Of a stretch of 26,201 nucleotides of DNA, positions 1 through 7,490 are shown piece by piece (position 1 is the stretch's first letter; each line of letters opens with the position of its first letter). Source of the DNA: Halorhodospira sp. (lineage in GTDB: Bacteria > Pseudomonadota > Gammaproteobacteria > Nitrococcales > Halorhodospiraceae); NCBI GenBank assembly GCA_007121755.1, contig SKJZ01000197.1, positions 1-26,201 of the forward strand, given 5' to 3'. The notes below the pieces were generated by a model. The model ran no database searches. It was not told the origin of the DNA and saw only the letters and a list, made by a program, of their open reading frames with translations. The position numbers were made by a program, and so were the translations under genes.

Positions 1-85
1 AGGCCGCCACCGGAGACTCCCTGCTACCGTCGCTAAGCGCCTTCCGTATGTATTGCCGGGGCGAGGCGTCCAGGGTGACGCCGCC
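1..85. other. Window edge, no gene called
   Basis: This short stretch lies downstream of the apbC stop codon (86-88 on the minus strand). It holds a small inverted repeat, GGCGTC at 65-70 and GACGCC at 77-82, which could fold 3' of apbC but has no T tract on either strand, so I do not call it a terminator. A plus-strand frame open from base 1 stops at 34-36. It is too short to assign and may be the tail of a gene outside the window or chance. Confidence 0.4.
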
Positions 86-1177
86 TTAAGTGTTCTCCAC
101 AACGATATGGGGGAACGCGGAGCCGGTATCCTTCTGCTGCAACGACAGCTTCCCAGCGATCCGGCGCGCGATGCGATGGTAACTCTGCGCCACCGGCCCG
201 TCCGGATCGGCCGCCACCGACGGATTGCCGCTGTCCGCCTGCTCCCGAATGCCGATCTCCAGCGGCAACGAACCGAGCAGGTCGACGCCGTACTGCTCCG
301 CCATGCGCGCGCCGCCGCCCTCGCCGAAGATGTGCTCCTGGTGGCCGCACTGCGAGCAGATGTGGATGCTCATATTCTCGACGATGCCGAGCACCGGCAC
401 GTTCACCTTCTCGAACATGCGCAGCCCCTTGCGGGCGTCGAGCAACGCGATGTCCTGCGGTGTGGTGACGATCACCGCGCCGGTCACCGGCACCTTCTGG
501 GCGAGGGTCAACTGGGTATCGCCGGTCCCTGGGGGCATATCGACGATCAGATAGTCGAGATCCTTCCAGTTGGTGTCCGAGAGGAGTTGCTCCAGCGCCT
601 GCGTGACCATCGGTCCCCGCCACACCATCGGCGTCTCTTCGTCGATCAGGAAGCCGGCGGACATCGCCTGCAGCCCGTGACCGATCAAGGGCTCCATGGT
701 GTTGCCGTCTTTCGACTCCGGCTTGGCCTGGACACCGAGCATGCGCGGCTGGCTGGGCCCGTAGATATCGGCGTCCAGGATGCCGACATTGGCCCCTTCG
801 GCGGCGAGCGCCAGCGCCAGATTGACGGCCGTGGTGGACTTGCCGACGCCCCCCTTGCCGGAGGCGACGGCGATGATGTTCTTAATCTGCTCCATGGCCT
901 TGAGGCCGGGCTGAACCGTGTGGGCCTCGATCCGGCTGCTCACCTCGATCTCGGCCGATTCGACACCGGAAATCGCCTCGACGGCGGCCTTCAACTGCGC
1001 GGTAAGTTCGCCCCGATAACGGTCGGCCGGGTAACCCAGCTCCACCGCCACCCGGACCTTTTTGCCATCGACGGCGATATCACGGACGCACTGCGCCGAG
1101 ACCAGGTCCATTTCCAGATTGGGATCGACTACATCCTGGAGCGCCCGCTCCACCGCGTCCCGAGTGACCTCACTCAT
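86..1177 (-). CDS. apbC: ApbC/Mrp iron-sulfur cluster carrier ATPase
   Basis: 363-aa cytosolic P-loop protein of the Mrp/NBP35 family, which binds a bridging [4Fe-4S] cluster and delivers it to apo-proteins. Residues 1-80 form a DUF59/MIP18-type N-terminal domain (DPNLEMDLV at 19-27). The deviant Walker A motif SGKGGVGKST is at 106-115, LDADIYGPSQP follows at about 134-144, and the DMPPGTGD switch is near 213-220. The cluster-binding CxxC is present as C274-S-Q-C277. The length matches the family (about 360 aa). The start is fixed by a strong Shine-Dalgarno GGAGG (1184-1188 on this strand) six bases before the ATG. It lies 69 bp downstream of moaE on the same strand and may be co-transcribed. 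Both proteins serve cofactor biogenesis, but the pairing may be incidental. Identity is very secure. Confidence 0.97.
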   Translation of the reverse strand: MSEVTRDAVERALQDVVDPNLEMDLVSAQCVRDIAVDGKKVRVAVELGYPADRYRGELTAQLKAAVEAISGVESAEIEVSSRIEAHTVQPGLKAMEQIKNIIAVASGKGGVGKSTTAVNLALALAAEGANVGILDADIYGPSQPRMLGVQAKPESKDGNTMEPLIGHGLQAMSAGFLIDEETPMVWRGPMVTQALEQLLSDTNWKDLDYLIVDMPPGTGDTQLTLAQKVPVTGAVIVTTPQDIALLDARKGLRMFEKVNVPVLGIVENMSIHICSQCGHQEHIFGEGGGARMAEQYGVDLLGSLPLEIGIREQADSGNPSVAADPDGPVAQSYHRIARRIAGKLSLQQKDTGSAFPHIVVENT

Positions 1178-1207
1178 TCAAAACCTCCGAACAGATCGTT
1201 GTAATTT

Positions 1208-1234
1208 GGCGGCGGCCGCTCGGCGGCGGCCGCC
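1208..1234. repeat. GC-only tandem/palindromic repeat between moaE and apbC
   Basis: The 12-mer GGCGGCGGCCGC occurs at 1208-1219 and again at 1222-1233. Each copy contains a NotI-type GCGGCCGC palindrome, so the region can pair in several registers and form a very stable hairpin in the moaE-apbC intercistronic RNA. It could be an attenuator, an mRNA-stabilising hairpin or simple GC slippage. No T tract follows, so it is not a canonical terminator. Confidence 0.5.
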
Positions 1235-1246
1235 GGAGGCACCGCT

Positions 1247-1669
1247 TCACGGCGACAGCGGCACCCCGTCTTGGTAGGCGGCGGTGCCGTCCGAGAACCT
1301 CTCATTCTTCCAGAACGGCGCCCGCTGCTTCAGGGTATCGATGGCGTAACGGGCGGCGTCGAACGCGTCCCCGCGATGGGCCGAACGGACCACCACCAGC
1401 ACGCTCGCCTCCCCGATGCCCAACTCCCCGATGCGGTGCATAATCCGGCAGCGTGTAATCGGAAAGCGTTCACAGGTCTCCGCTTCCAGTTCGCGCAGCA
1501 CACGCTCCGCAAGCGGCTCATACGCCGAGTAGCCGATAGCCTCCACCGAGCGGCCGTCGTGGTGGTCGCGGACCGTGCCGGCAAAGACAACCATCGCGCC
1601 GGACGCGTCGTCCGCGGTCTCATCGATCAGCGCCTCGAGGGGCAGTGGCTCTTCAATGACATGCGACAT
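1247..1669 (-). CDS. moaE: Molybdopterin synthase catalytic subunit MoaE
   Basis: 140-aa large subunit of molybdopterin synthase, which with MoaD-thiocarboxylate converts cPMP to molybdopterin in the cytosol. Family landmarks are GAMVVFAGTVRDHHDG (24-39), HRIGELGIGEASV (78-90), SAHRGDAF (97-104) and the catalytic-lysine region TLKQRAPFWKNE (112-123), with K114 and K121 matching the conserved lysines. The ATG at 1669 is chosen, but an in-frame ATG at 1681 (adding MPKE) is equally possible because the nearest GGAG directly precedes it. Longer in-frame readings run into the upstream GGDEF-EAL gene and lack family similarity. It starts about 35 bp after that gene's stop. No moaD or other moa gene is in the window, so its partners must lie elsewhere. 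Confidence 0.95.
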   Translation of the reverse strand: MSHVIEEPLPLEALIDETADDASGAMVVFAGTVRDHHDGRSVEAIGYSAYEPLAERVLRELEAETCERFPITRCRIMHRIGELGIGEASVLVVVRSAHRGDAFDAARYAIDTLKQRAPFWKNERFSDGTAAYQDGVPLSP

Positions 1670-1703
1670 CTCTTTGGGCATCTCCACCGATCGAATGCGC
1701 CTA

Positions 1704-3854
1704 TTATGGCACGGTCGCCCCGCCGGAAGCAGCGTCCTCGTCTTGTGTGAATTCCTCAAGATTGAACGGCCCCAGCACGCACTCGGCCACCCCCGGCCGC
1801 GAAAAGTAAAACCCTTGCAAGATATCGCATCCGCAATCGCGCAGGTACTCGACCTGCTCCGCGCCCTCGACCCCTTCGGCCACCACATCGAGTCCGAGCC
1901 CGTGGGCCATGCCGACAATGGTGCGTACGATGGCGGCGTCATCCGCATCCTGGCTGATCTGCCGGACGAACGCCTTATCGATCTTGAGCCGGTCGATGGG
2001 GAAGCGTTTCAGGTGGGAGAGGCTGGAGTAGCCGGTACCGAAGTCGTCGAGCGAGATCCGCACGCCCATCGCCTTGAGTTCGCGCAGCGTGGCCGCCGCC
2101 ATCTCCGGATTCTGGGCGACCGTGGTCTCGGTCAGCTCCAACTCCAACATCTCGGGCGGCACTTGGTAGTGCTCCAGGGCGCGGGATACCGTCCACGTCA
2201 GGTCGTGGTGACGGAACTGGCGCCCGGAGATGTTCACCGCCACCGGGACCGCGGCCACGCCGGCCTCCCTCCACGCCCGAAGCTGCGCGCAGGCGGCGTC
2301 GATGACCCATTGACCGATGTTGACGATCAACCCCAGATCCTCGGCCAACGGAATGAACTGGATCGGGGAGATCAGACCCCGGCGCGGGTGGTGCCAGCGC
2401 AGCAGCGCCTCGGCGCCGACCACCCGCCGCTCCCGCAAAGAGAGCTGGGGTTGAAAGAGCAGCTGGAACTCGCCCCGCGACGCCGCGTACTGCAGATCGG
2501 TCTCCAATTCCAGGCGGTCCGCCGGGCCGGGGCTCATCGACGGGTTGTAGAGCTGCAGCGTGCCGCCGCCCTCTTCCTTGCCGCGGTGCAGCGCGATCCC
2601 GGAGTGCCGGATCAAGGTATCGGCGTCCTCGCCGTCGAGGGGGTAAGTGGCCACGCCGATCCCCGCGCTGACGAAGATGTTCTGGCCCACGATGTGGAAC
2701 TGTCTCGAGAGCGCCCGGCGCAGTGAAGAGGCGACATCGAGCGCCTCGTCGGCCTCGTTGATGGCGCCGAGGATTACGAGAAATTCGTCACCGCTGACCC
2801 GCCCCACGGTATCGAGGGCGCCCAGATGGTTGTGCAGGCGCTCCGCGACGGCGCGCAGCAGCTCATCCCCGGCGGCGTGCCCCAGACTCTCGTTGACGAA
2901 GTTGAAGCGGTCGATATCCAGCGTCATCACCGCCACGCTGTGTCCGTCCCTGCGCGCGTACTGGATCGCCTGTTCCGCCCGGTCGCGGAGAAGGTGGCGG
3001 TTCGGCAAGCCCGTCAGCGCGTCGTGGCTGGCCTGATACTCCAGTTGATCCTCCTGCCGCTTGCGCTCACTGATGTCGTTAATGACGCTGACGTAGTACT
3101 CGACCTCTCCGTCTTCACCCCAGACCGGGGCGAGGTAGAGCTCATTCCAGAACGGAGTGCCGTCCTTGCGGTAGTTGCGCAGCACGGCGTACCCCTCTCT
3201 ACGCCCGCGCAGGGCCGCCCTGATCTCTTCCAGACCCGGCTGCGCCAGGTTGTCGCCGGCCAGAAAGCGCCCGTTGCGGCCGAGGACTTCGTCCGCCCGG
3301 TAGCCGGTGGTGCGTTCGAAGGCGGGATTGACGTAGACGATCGGCTTATCGTCGGCCCGCACGTCGGTAATCATAATGGCGTTGGCGGTGGCCTCGATCG
3401 CCCGCTCCCGCAGCTTCAACGCCTTCATGCGGGCGCGGCTCTCGGTGATGTCCTCGCGGACGGCGATGAAGTGCGTGATCCGCCCGCCGGCATCGGTGAG
3501 CGGCTCGATATGCTGGTACTCCCAGCGCACCTCGCCGCTCTTGGTGCGGTTCTTCAACCGGCCGCGCCACGGCTTCCCCGCGCGGATGGTCTGCCACAGA
3601 TCGCGATACGTCTCCACCGGGGTCTCGCCCGACTGCACTACCGCCGGGGTGTTACCGACGAGTTCTTCCAGGGAGTAGCCGCTTGTCCGGGTAAAGGCGG
3701 GGTTCGCGTATTCGATCCGGGCCTCGGCGTCGGTGATGAGGATCGCAGTCGGACTGATGTGGGCGGCAACCCGCAGCTTGCGCAACTCGTCGACCATCGG
3801 GTCGCAGCCGGCGTGACGGTCGGTCCAGTCTGAAAATTGGTTATCGGGGGGCAT
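1704..3854 (-). CDS. PAS-PAS(LOV-like)-GGDEF-EAL c-di-GMP signalling protein
   Basis: 716-aa cytoplasmic sensor with no membrane segment. Domains: PAS/PAC 1 at about 28-140; a second PAS at about 150-265 with clear LOV ancestry (GRNGRFL at 192-198, NYRKDGTPFWN at 227-237); GGDEF at about 275-435 with the signature as SGDEF (354-358); EAL at about 450-695 with EALLRWHHP (482-490), NISGRQF (541-547), ELELTE (571-576), LDDFGTGYSS (602-611), KIDKAF (624-629) and VVAEGVE (657-663). The EAL residues for metal and c-di-GMP binding look intact, so phosphodiesterase activity is likely. Cyclase activity with SGDEF is possible but not certain. In the LOV-like domain the photoreactive cysteine is Gly195. 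A GGTGA sits just before the ATG, after a very AT-rich leader. It is first in a minus-strand run with moaE and apbC. Confidence 0.95.
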   Translation of the reverse strand: MPPDNQFSDWTDRHAGCDPMVDELRKLRVAAHISPTAILITDAEARIEYANPAFTRTSGYSLEELVGNTPAVVQSGETPVETYRDLWQTIRAGKPWRGRLKNRTKSGEVRWEYQHIEPLTDAGGRITHFIAVREDITESRARMKALKLRERAIEATANAIMITDVRADDKPIVYVNPAFERTTGYRADEVLGRNGRFLAGDNLAQPGLEEIRAALRGRREGYAVLRNYRKDGTPFWNELYLAPVWGEDGEVEYYVSVINDISERKRQEDQLEYQASHDALTGLPNRHLLRDRAEQAIQYARRDGHSVAVMTLDIDRFNFVNESLGHAAGDELLRAVAERLHNHLGALDTVGRVSGDEFLVILGAINEADEALDVASSLRRALSRQFHIVGQNIFVSAGIGVATYPLDGEDADTLIRHSGIALHRGKEEGGGTLQLYNPSMSPGPADRLELETDLQYAASRGEFQLLFQPQLSLRERRVVGAEALLRWHHPRRGLISPIQFIPLAEDLGLIVNIGQWVIDAACAQLRAWREAGVAAVPVAVNISGRQFRHHDLTWTVSRALEHYQVPPEMLELELTETTVAQNPEMAAATLRELKAMGVRISLDDFGTGYSSLSHLKRFPIDRLKIDKAFVRQISQDADDAAIVRTIVGMAHGLGLDVVAEGVEGAEQVEYLRDCGCDILQGFYFSRPGVAECVLGPFNLEEFTQDEDAASGGATVP

Positions 3855-3857
3855 CGG

Positions 3858-3912
3858 TCACCAATATGTTAATATCTTTTTGTTTTATTTGTTATTTTTA
3901 TCGATAAACCCT
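3858..3912 (-). promoter_or_regulatory. AT-rich leader/promoter region of the PAS-GGDEF-EAL gene
   Basis: About 50 bp here are roughly 80 percent A+T, with runs of T on the plus strand, against a strongly GC-rich background. They lie immediately upstream of the GGDEF-EAL start codon. The run probably contains the promoter, and the A/T tracts could give bent DNA or a binding site for an H-NS-type silencer. I cannot fix a unique -35/-10 pair. The rest of the gap to the helicase stop (3913-4042) shows nothing clear. Confidence 0.45.
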
Positions 3913-4042
3913 CTTGGGAGTAGGCGTAGAGCGGGCGGTCCTCGGTAAGATATCCCCTCTCCACCGGTCGCCGGTACTATCGGTACCACTCCCGGCGCGT
4001 GCGCTCAAGTTGCATAGCAACATGGAAAGATCCCGAGGGCAA

Positions 4043-6226
4043 TCACCCAGTGCCGGTTTGCCGTTCCACCACAACCCGAAAAGGCGGCAGTCCGGCCATG
4101 AGTTGCTTGCCGTACGGCTTGGTCACCAGGCGCTGGTCGAGCACGGTCACCCGCCCGCTATCCCCTTCTGAGCGAATGAGCCGGCCACACGCCTGCAGCA
4201 GGCGGACTCCGGCGTCGGGCACGGCGACCTCCATGAACGGATTCCGCCCGCGCGCCGCCAGCCACTCAGCGTAGGCCGCTTCCAGCGGCGAATCGGGCAC
4301 CGTGAACGGCAATTTGGCAATAACCACGTGCCGGCATAGCGTACCGGGCAAGTCGATACCTTCCGCGAAGCTGGCGAGGCCGAAGATGATGCTCCCCTCA
4401 CCGCCCTCGATCCTCTTACAGTGGATTTCAACGATCTCGTGCCTCGCCCGCTCCCCTTGGACCAGCAGCTCCGGCAATCCGCCCCCGGCGAGCGCCGCGG
4501 CCACGCTCTCCATCTGGCGGCGAGATGCAAAGAGCACCAGCGTCCCCTCCTCCGGAGCCACGCGCCGGCGCAACTCCCGGACAACCGCAGCGGTATGGTT
4601 CTGCACGTCACGGGGATCGAGATCCGGGGCCACCGGAACCACCAACGACGCTTGCCTGGCGTAGTCGAACGGGGACGGCAGGGTTAAAAACCGCGTCCCG
4701 TCCCCCTCCGCAAGCCCGGTCCGGCGGGAGAACCGGTCGAAACGGCCGAGGGCTGTCAGCGTCGCGGAAGTCAACACAACGCCGGACGCCTTGCTCCACA
4801 AGGCGGTCTCCAGGAAGCCGGAAGCCGAAGTCGGCGCCGCGCTCACCAGCAAGTCGCCGTCGCCGCTCCGGCGGGTAATCCACCGGGCCACCGGCGGCTG
4901 GTCGGGCTGGTCCACACGGCCCATCAACGACCAAGTCCGCGCCAACCTCTCCGCCTGCCCTTCGGTGAAGCCGGTCTCCCGTATCGGCCGCCCCGCCGCA
5001 TCGGCGGTCAAACGCCCCTCTTGCACCTTCTGGCGTAACGCCTCCCGCAGCCTGGCCAATCCACCGGTCAACCGCATGCCGGCCTCCGCCAGCGCCTCAG
5101 CCTGTTCCCGCAACCCCTCCGCGACCTCATTCGGTTTGAGGCGCCAGACAGGGTCACCCTCGCCCGTCCGCGCGGTCGGCCGTTGGGGCAAGGTGAGTTC
5201 TAAGGCGGATTCGATCGCACGCAGCCCATCGACCAACTCCTTCGCGGACCGCTCCACATCGCCCAGCCACTCGACGCCGGCTCCCACCCCCGCCAGTAAG
5301 TTCGACGCCCTACCCGCCGCCCGCGGGATCTCTTCAAGCCACCGGCGGGCACCCTGAACGGGCGATTCCGCCGCCGCCTGCTCAAGGGCCAAGTCCGGCA
5401 GGTGGTGGGCCTCGTCGACAATGTAGAACGTCTCCGCCGGATCGGGGAGGACTACGCCGCCGCCCATATTCAGGTCCGACAGCACCAGATCGTGATTGGC
5501 CACGACGACATCCGCCTCGTCGACCCGCCGGCGGGCGATAAAGAAGGCGCACTCCCGGAAGAACGGGCAGGCCCGGCCGAGGCATCCGCGACTCGACTCG
5601 GTTACCGCGTCCCGGACTCCGGGTGACAGCGCGCCGCTCCAACGATCGAGATCGCCCCACCAACTCCCGTCGGCCAGGGCTTCTTCCATCGAGGCCACCG
5701 CCTTGCGGTCGGCCTTCGACGGCTTGAATGGCCACAGACCGCCCGCGGGGATCTCCAGTTCTAGACTCTCCTGGCGCCCGCCGTGGCTGCCGGTCAAATC
5801 CGCCAAGTTACGCTGGCAGACGTAGCGGCGGCGCCCCTTGACCAGGTGCCAGGTAAAGTCCAGTCCACTGCGCTCGGCCAAGTCCGGCAGATCCCGGTCC
5901 ACCAACTGCTGCTGGAGCGAAATGGTGGCGGTCGTCACCACCAACCGCTTGCCTCCATTCCGCGCCACCGGGATCGCGCCCAATAGGTAGGCGACGCTCT
6001 TGCCGGTGCCGGTGGGCCCCTCTACAGCGAGAATGCGCCGCCCGCCGGCGCAGCCGTCGGGCACATCGAGGAGCGCCGCTCCGGAGAGCGTGCGCGCCAC
6101 TTCGGCGATCATCCGCCGTTGGCCGGAGCGCCCGACAAAGGCCGCGCCCTCACGCAGGCGCTGGTAAGCGTCCCGTATCGCCTCTTTTGTGGCCTCCTCA
6201 AGGCCACCTTCGTACCCATTGCTCAT
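4043..6226 (-). CDS. dinG: DinG-type ATP-dependent DNA helicase (Fe-S, XPD-like)
   Basis: 727-aa superfamily 2 helicase of the DinG/XPD/YoaA group, which unwinds 5'-3' forked, R-loop or damaged DNA. Seen: Walker A GPTGTGKS (70-77), motif Ia region VVTTATISLQQQL (96-108), four cysteines for a [4Fe-4S] cluster (C137, C215, C220, C226), VVANHDLVLSDL (241-252), the DEAH box (271-274), and C-terminal motifs FAEGIDLPG and QACGRLIRS. Length agrees with E. coli DinG (716 aa). ATG 6226 (MSNGYEGG) is chosen because the upstream in-frame extension runs through an inverted-repeat element and into the divergent prenyltransferase gene. The Shine-Dalgarno is poor. YoaA is the main alternative family member. 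No LexA box was recognised upstream. Confidence 0.93.
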   Translation of the reverse strand: MSNGYEGGLEEATKEAIRDAYQRLREGAAFVGRSGQRRMIAEVARTLSGAALLDVPDGCAGGRRILAVEGPTGTGKSVAYLLGAIPVARNGGKRLVVTTATISLQQQLVDRDLPDLAERSGLDFTWHLVKGRRRYVCQRNLADLTGSHGGRQESLELEIPAGGLWPFKPSKADRKAVASMEEALADGSWWGDLDRWSGALSPGVRDAVTESSRGCLGRACPFFRECAFFIARRRVDEADVVVANHDLVLSDLNMGGGVVLPDPAETFYIVDEAHHLPDLALEQAAAESPVQGARRWLEEIPRAAGRASNLLAGVGAGVEWLGDVERSAKELVDGLRAIESALELTLPQRPTARTGEGDPVWRLKPNEVAEGLREQAEALAEAGMRLTGGLARLREALRQKVQEGRLTADAAGRPIRETGFTEGQAERLARTWSLMGRVDQPDQPPVARWITRRSGDGDLLVSAAPTSASGFLETALWSKASGVVLTSATLTALGRFDRFSRRTGLAEGDGTRFLTLPSPFDYARQASLVVPVAPDLDPRDVQNHTAAVVRELRRRVAPEEGTLVLFASRRQMESVAAALAGGGLPELLVQGERARHEIVEIHCKRIEGGEGSIIFGLASFAEGIDLPGTLCRHVVIAKLPFTVPDSPLEAAYAEWLAARGRNPFMEVAVPDAGVRLLQACGRLIRSEGDSGRVTVLDQRLVTKPYGKQLMAGLPPFRVVVERQTGTG

Positions 6227-6317
6227 GACACCACTTCTGAGAGAATAACCGTGCCCGGTATTCGGATAATGGTCGGCGCTATCACCCGGTCTTGCGCCCT
6301 TCATCGAATACCCAACC

Positions 6318-6463
6318 TTGCTGACTTTATGGAAAGCATTGCGGGAGTGGGGCCCCAGTAAGAGTGTCGGTCGCCTGGATGGCGACCGACAAGCCTCCAG
6401 GGATGGATTGACGGCGTCCCTGAACGGGGCCCACCCCAGCAATACTTTCTGTAAAGTCAGCAA
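6318..6463. repeat. 146-bp element with 38-bp imperfect terminal inverted repeats and inner hairpins
   Basis: The left arm (6318-6356) and right arm (6425-6463) are reverse complements, with the outer 12 bases (TTGCTGACTTTA) perfect, then about five substitutions and one single-base gap over the next 26. Inside is a perfect 11-bp hairpin (6365-6375 with 6381-6391, loop TGGAT) and a weaker one (CAGGGA 6398-6403 with TCCCTG 6417-6422). The whole folds as a long stem capped by a three-way junction. Two of the arm differences are G-U compatible in a plus-strand RNA. It lies between divergent dinG and the prenyltransferase gene, ending 20 bp before the latter's Shine-Dalgarno. It may be a MITE-type mobile remnant or a structured 5' leader. 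No target duplication or second copy was seen in the window. Confidence 0.75.
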
Positions 6464-6494
6464 TACGATACTGGACAGAGCCGAGGGGAGTTGG

Positions 6495-7439
6495 ATGAAT
6501 ACCGGCGAAAGGAGCGGCGCGCCTCCGCGTTCCCCATCACTGGCGGCTCTACTGGCGGCGACCCGCCCCGGCTTTCTCGGTCTGGCTCTGGTCGCGGTGC
6601 TATTGGGATTGGCGTCGGCTGTCCACGACGGCTTTCCCATTACCGCTTGGACTGCAGCTCTGTCGCTCCTCGGCGCCGTTTTGGCGCACGGCGGCGCCAA
6701 CGCCCTTAACGACTACTACGACCACCTCAACGGCTGTGACGCCGGGAATGTGCAACGCATCCCTCCCTTTACCGGCGGCGGCAGAACTATTCAAGAAGGC
6801 CGGACGACCCCGGCCCAAGTGGCCGCGATCGGATGGACCTTGTTCGGGGCCACGGCCGTCATCGGCGGCATACTACTGGTGGCGACCGGTCCGGGGCTCC
6901 TCCTATTCGGATTGGCCGGGCTGCTCCTCGGTTGGCTCTACTCGGCGCCGCCGCTGTTCCTGGCCGGACGGGGGTGGGGCGAGGTTACGGTGGCCGCCGC
7001 TTTCGGCCTACTAATCCCAACCGGCGCAGCCTATGTCCAGAGCGGGGAGTTACACAGCTTGGCGCTCGCAGCGGGGGCCCCGTTGGCCGTGCTCACCGCG
7101 GCTATTCTCTACATTAACCAGTTTCCCGACTACGCGGCCGACCGCCTTACCGGCAAGCGTCACTGGGTCGTGCGCCTCGGGCCCCGGCTGGCGTGGCCCG
7201 GCTACCCACTACTGGTAGCCGGAGCGGCAGGGGCATTGATCCTGGGCGTGGTCGCCGGCCCGCTACCCGGATGGGCGCTGGCGAGCCTGCTACCGATGGG
7301 ACTGCACGCAGTGGCTGTCCCGACTCTGGCGCGGCACTTCGACGAACCCGTGCATCTGCGGCCCGCTTTGGCAAACACGGTGACCGGGACACTGTGCTAT
7401 GCGGTCACCACCGCGTTGGTGCTGCTACTGACAGCTTGA
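6495..7439 (+). CDS. UbiA-superfamily prenyltransferase, MenA-like
   Basis: 314-aa polytopic inner-membrane protein with about eight hydrophobic segments. The first Asp-rich motif is NDYYDHLNGCD followed by RIPPFTGGGRTIQEG (roughly 75-105), and the second is INQFPDYAADRLTGK then VVRLG (roughly 200-225). These patterns resemble 1,4-dihydroxy-2-naphthoate prenyltransferase (MenA, menaquinone synthesis) more than UbiA proper, but substrate specificity cannot be read with certainty, so no symbol is given. The start at 6495 is set by a strong GAGGGGAG at 6483-6490. In-frame codons further upstream lie in the inverted-repeat element. It is followed after 51 bp by the M1 peptidase gene. No other menaquinone gene is in the window. 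Confidence 0.85.
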   Translation: MNTGERSGAPPRSPSLAALLAATRPGFLGLALVAVLLGLASAVHDGFPITAWTAALSLLGAVLAHGGANALNDYYDHLNGCDAGNVQRIPPFTGGGRTIQEGRTTPAQVAAIGWTLFGATAVIGGILLVATGPGLLLFGLAGLLLGWLYSAPPLFLAGRGWGEVTVAAAFGLLIPTGAAYVQSGELHSLALAAGAPLAVLTAAILYINQFPDYAADRLTGKRHWVVRLGPRLAWPGYPLLVAGAAGALILGVVAGPLPGWALASLLPMGLHAVAVPTLARHFDEPVHLRPALANTVTGTLCYAVTTALVLLLTA

Positions 7440-7490
7440 CGCACCGGAAATAGAAGGTTGCCGTGGATGCGATGCATTAGGGGTTACAGC

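Noticed and set aside
65..82. Terminator downstream of apbC
   Set aside because: Only a 6-bp stem and no T tract on the minus strand.
53..1204. 383-aa plus-strand open frame opposite apbC
   Set aside because: Antisense shadow of a confidently identified gene, low-complexity composition.
1682..1948. N-terminal extension of MoaE to 233 aa
   Set aside because: It overlaps the EAL domain coding region in another frame and is not MoaE-like.
2826..3833. 335-aa plus-strand open frame opposite the GGDEF-EAL gene
   Set aside because: Antisense shadow with no recognisable motif or ribosome binding site.
6310..6470. Integron attC site
   Set aside because: ACCCAAC at 6310-6316 resembles RYYYAAC, but no GTTRRRY exists at the other end and there is no integrase or cassette.
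6318..6494. N-terminal extension of the prenyltransferase through the inverted repeat
   Set aside because: A strong Shine-Dalgarno precedes ATG 6495, where the membrane protein sequence begins; the upstream frame encodes the repeat only.
6227..6700. In-frame N-terminal extension of the DinG gene to 885 aa
   Set aside because: It crosses the inverted-repeat element and part of the divergent prenyltransferase gene, and has no DinG-like sequence; ATG 6226 gives the normal family length.
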